Source: Comamonadaceae bacterium (GTDB lineage Bacteria; Pseudomonadota; Gammaproteobacteria; Burkholderiales; Burkholderiaceae_C). Taken from it: a DNA stretch of 5,972 nucleotides. The translations under genes were made by a program, and so were the position numbers. The stretch covers positions 1 through 5,972 of the forward strand of contig CANBQX010000119.1 in assembly GCA_947371775.1 (NCBI GenBank), written 5' to 3'. Positions 4,988 to 5,972 of the stretch are shown piece after piece. The notes beneath the pieces were generated by a model that had not been told where the DNA came from, made no database searches, and was given only the letters and a program-made list of their open reading frames with translations. Each line of letters opens with the position of its first letter. Position 1 is the first letter of the stretch.

Positions 4988-5972
4988 GGCGACCTCCTGC
5001 AGCGACGGAGTGCTCACCCCGGTCACCACGCAGGCGCGCGGCAATTTGCCCCGGCAAGCCCACCAAGCCGCGCGGCAACAAGGCCACACTGGCGATGATG
5101 GTCATGCCCAAGCCCAAATGCCAGTGCTTGGCAAATTCGCCGAACACCGCCTCGGATTTGAAAAACTCCTGCAGCATGGCAAAGGCAAACGCGCCTATCA
5201 GTGCGCCACGCAGATGCCCTAGGCCCCCCAGAATCACAATGATCAGCACCTCGCCGGAGACATGCCAGGCCATCAGTTCAGGATTCACAAAGCCGTCTTT
5301 CACCGCAAACAAAAAACCAGCCAAACCCGACAGGGCGCCCGATATCACAAAGGCAGCCAGCTTGTAGGGATAGGTAGAAAAACCCGTGGCCCGCATGCGC
5401 TGCTCATTGACGCGAATGCCCGCCAGTGCGCGGCCAAAGCGCGAACGCCCCAGCAGGGCTAAAAACAGAAAGGTCAGCAGCAGGCATACCAGCGTGAATC
5501 GGTACAGCGCCAGCGGCTTGTCCAGGTCCAGCCATTCGCCCAGGGTGGGCTTGAGCAGCAGGTAAATACCGTCGGTACCGCCACCCAAAGGCGTATCGTG
5601 TACGACGTAATAGGCCATTTGCGCAAATGCCAGGGTGACCATGATGAAGTACACACCTTTGGTGCGCAGCGACAGCGCCCCCACCGCCAGGGCATACAGA
5701 CCAGCCAGTGCCATGGCCGCAGGCAAAAGCCACAGCACATTGCCCGCTTGGTCGCTGGGTGACAGCAGCACGGTGGCATAGGGGCCTATGCCCAAAAAGC
5801 CCGCCTGGCCAAAACATACCAGGCCGGTGGTGCCTACCAGCAGCTCCAAACTGAGCGCAAAAATGGCAAACACCATGATCTTGGTCGTCAGATCCAGGCC
5901 GTACTGGCCCGAGACCATCGGAAACACCGCCAGGCCCAAAAAGGCCAAGCCCACAAAACCTACTTTGGAATA
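4974..5972 (-). CDS. livM: HAAT/branched-chain amino acid-type ABC transporter permease LivM (5' end at or beyond window edge)
   Basis: An inner-membrane permease subunit that would form the channel together with LivH. The frame is open to the right edge. The first candidate start inside the window is a GTG at 5954, giving 326 residues, but the frame continues six codons upstream (YSKVGF) without a stop, so the true start may lie just outside. Counting from the GTG: hydrophobic segments at roughly 1-15, 25-40, 45-64, 73-95, 100-117, 150-168, 197-217, 234-265 and 279-295; the LivM-type motif TGLVCFGQAGFLGIGPYA (43-60); LGGGTDGI (123-130); the coupling-helix region GRSRFGRALAGIRVNEQRMR (169-188); and ISGALSGLAGFLFA (204-217) leading to ILGGLGHLRGALIGA (241-255). 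The last four codons and the stop overlap the start of livG. No promoter is visible; transcription enters from outside the window, where livH would be expected. Confidence 0.93.
   Translation of the reverse strand, partial: YSKVGFVGLAFLGLAVFPMVSGQYGLDLTTKIMVFAIFALSLELLVGTTGLVCFGQAGFLGIGPYATVLLSPSDQAGNVLWLLPAAMALAGLYALAVGALSLRTKGVYFIMVTLAFAQMAYYVVHDTPLGGGTDGIYLLLKPTLGEWLDLDKPLALYRFTLVCLLLTFLFLALLGRSRFGRALAGIRVNEQRMRATGFSTYPYKLAAFVISGALSGLAGFLFAVKDGFVNPELMAWHVSGEVLIIVILGGLGHLRGALIGAFAFAMLQEFFKSEAVFGEFAKHWHLGLGMTIIASVALLPRGLVGLPGQIAARLRGDRGEHSVAAGGRHASH
4993..4998 (-). promoter_or_regulatory. Ribosome binding site deciding the livG start
   Basis: AGGAGG on the minus strand, 5 nt upstream of the ATG at 4987 and within the livM coding sequence. 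It is the strongest Shine-Dalgarno sequence I noticed in the window and supports the 250-residue LivG rather than a 284-residue version starting at 5089. Confidence 0.8.

Noticed and set aside
4988..5089. N-terminal extension of livG to a start at 5089
   Set aside because: The extra 34 residues (Cys/Trp/Arg-rich) are livM coding sequence read in another frame; the ATG at 4987 has an excellent AGGAGG and gives the family N-terminus.
4523..5098. Plus-strand open frame of 191 codons opposite livG and the end of livM
   Set aside because: Shadow of livG; low-complexity Ala/Arg/Gln/His composition and no supporting ribosome binding site or family resemblance.
1..5972. Mobile element, phage, CRISPR array or defence system
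   Set aside because: No transposase, integrase, regularly spaced repeats, terminal inverted repeats or defence-type domains; every long gene belongs to a common metabolic or transport family with intact motifs.

Overview
The window looks like an ordinary piece of a betaproteobacterial chromosome, most likely Burkholderiales and possibly Comamonadaceae. This is inferred from the GC-rich coding sequence, a Bug-type (TctC family) periplasmic receptor next to a LysR-type regulator, and a HAAT/Liv-type ABC operon. The genus cannot be fixed from the sequence. There is no rRNA, tRNA, CRISPR array, insertion sequence or phage gene. Genes cover nearly everything; the only non-coding stretch of any size is 129 bp (2487-2615).

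Left block, minus strand, transcribed right to left from about 2520 to the left edge: a Bug solute-binding protein (1488-2486), an M20D metallo-amidohydrolase of the hippurate hydrolase/IAA-amino acid hydrolase type (301-1482), and the first 98 codons of an ornithine cyclodeaminase/mu-crystallin family protein (1-296, cut by the edge). Gaps of 5 and 4 nt imply one transcript. The likely theme is capture of a small carboxylate or amide in the periplasm, hydrolysis of an N-acyl/amide bond in the cytoplasm, and processing of the released amino or imino acid. The actual substrate cannot be read from the sequence.

Middle: a LysR-type regulator (2616-3512, plus strand) is divergent from the Bug operon, the usual geometry for a regulator of its neighbour. 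The shared intergenic region contains a 40-bp stretch with only 6 G/C, a TTAT-N5-ATAA element that fits the LysR T-N11-A box, several short repeats and a plausible promoter for the Bug operon.

Right block, minus strand: livM (permease, running off the right edge), livG and livF (the two ATPases) of a branched-chain-amino-acid-type (HAAT) ABC importer. livM and livG overlap by 14 nt, and livG and livF are separated by 1 nt. livH and a periplasmic receptor gene (livK type) are not in view and may lie beyond the right edge. livF converges on the LysR gene with only 7 nt between the stop codons.

I did not find a previously undescribed system. The points most worth a second look are the regulatory architecture of the divergent intergenic region, the Bug/amidohydrolase/cyclodeaminase combination, and the non-histidine H-loop of the LivF subunit.
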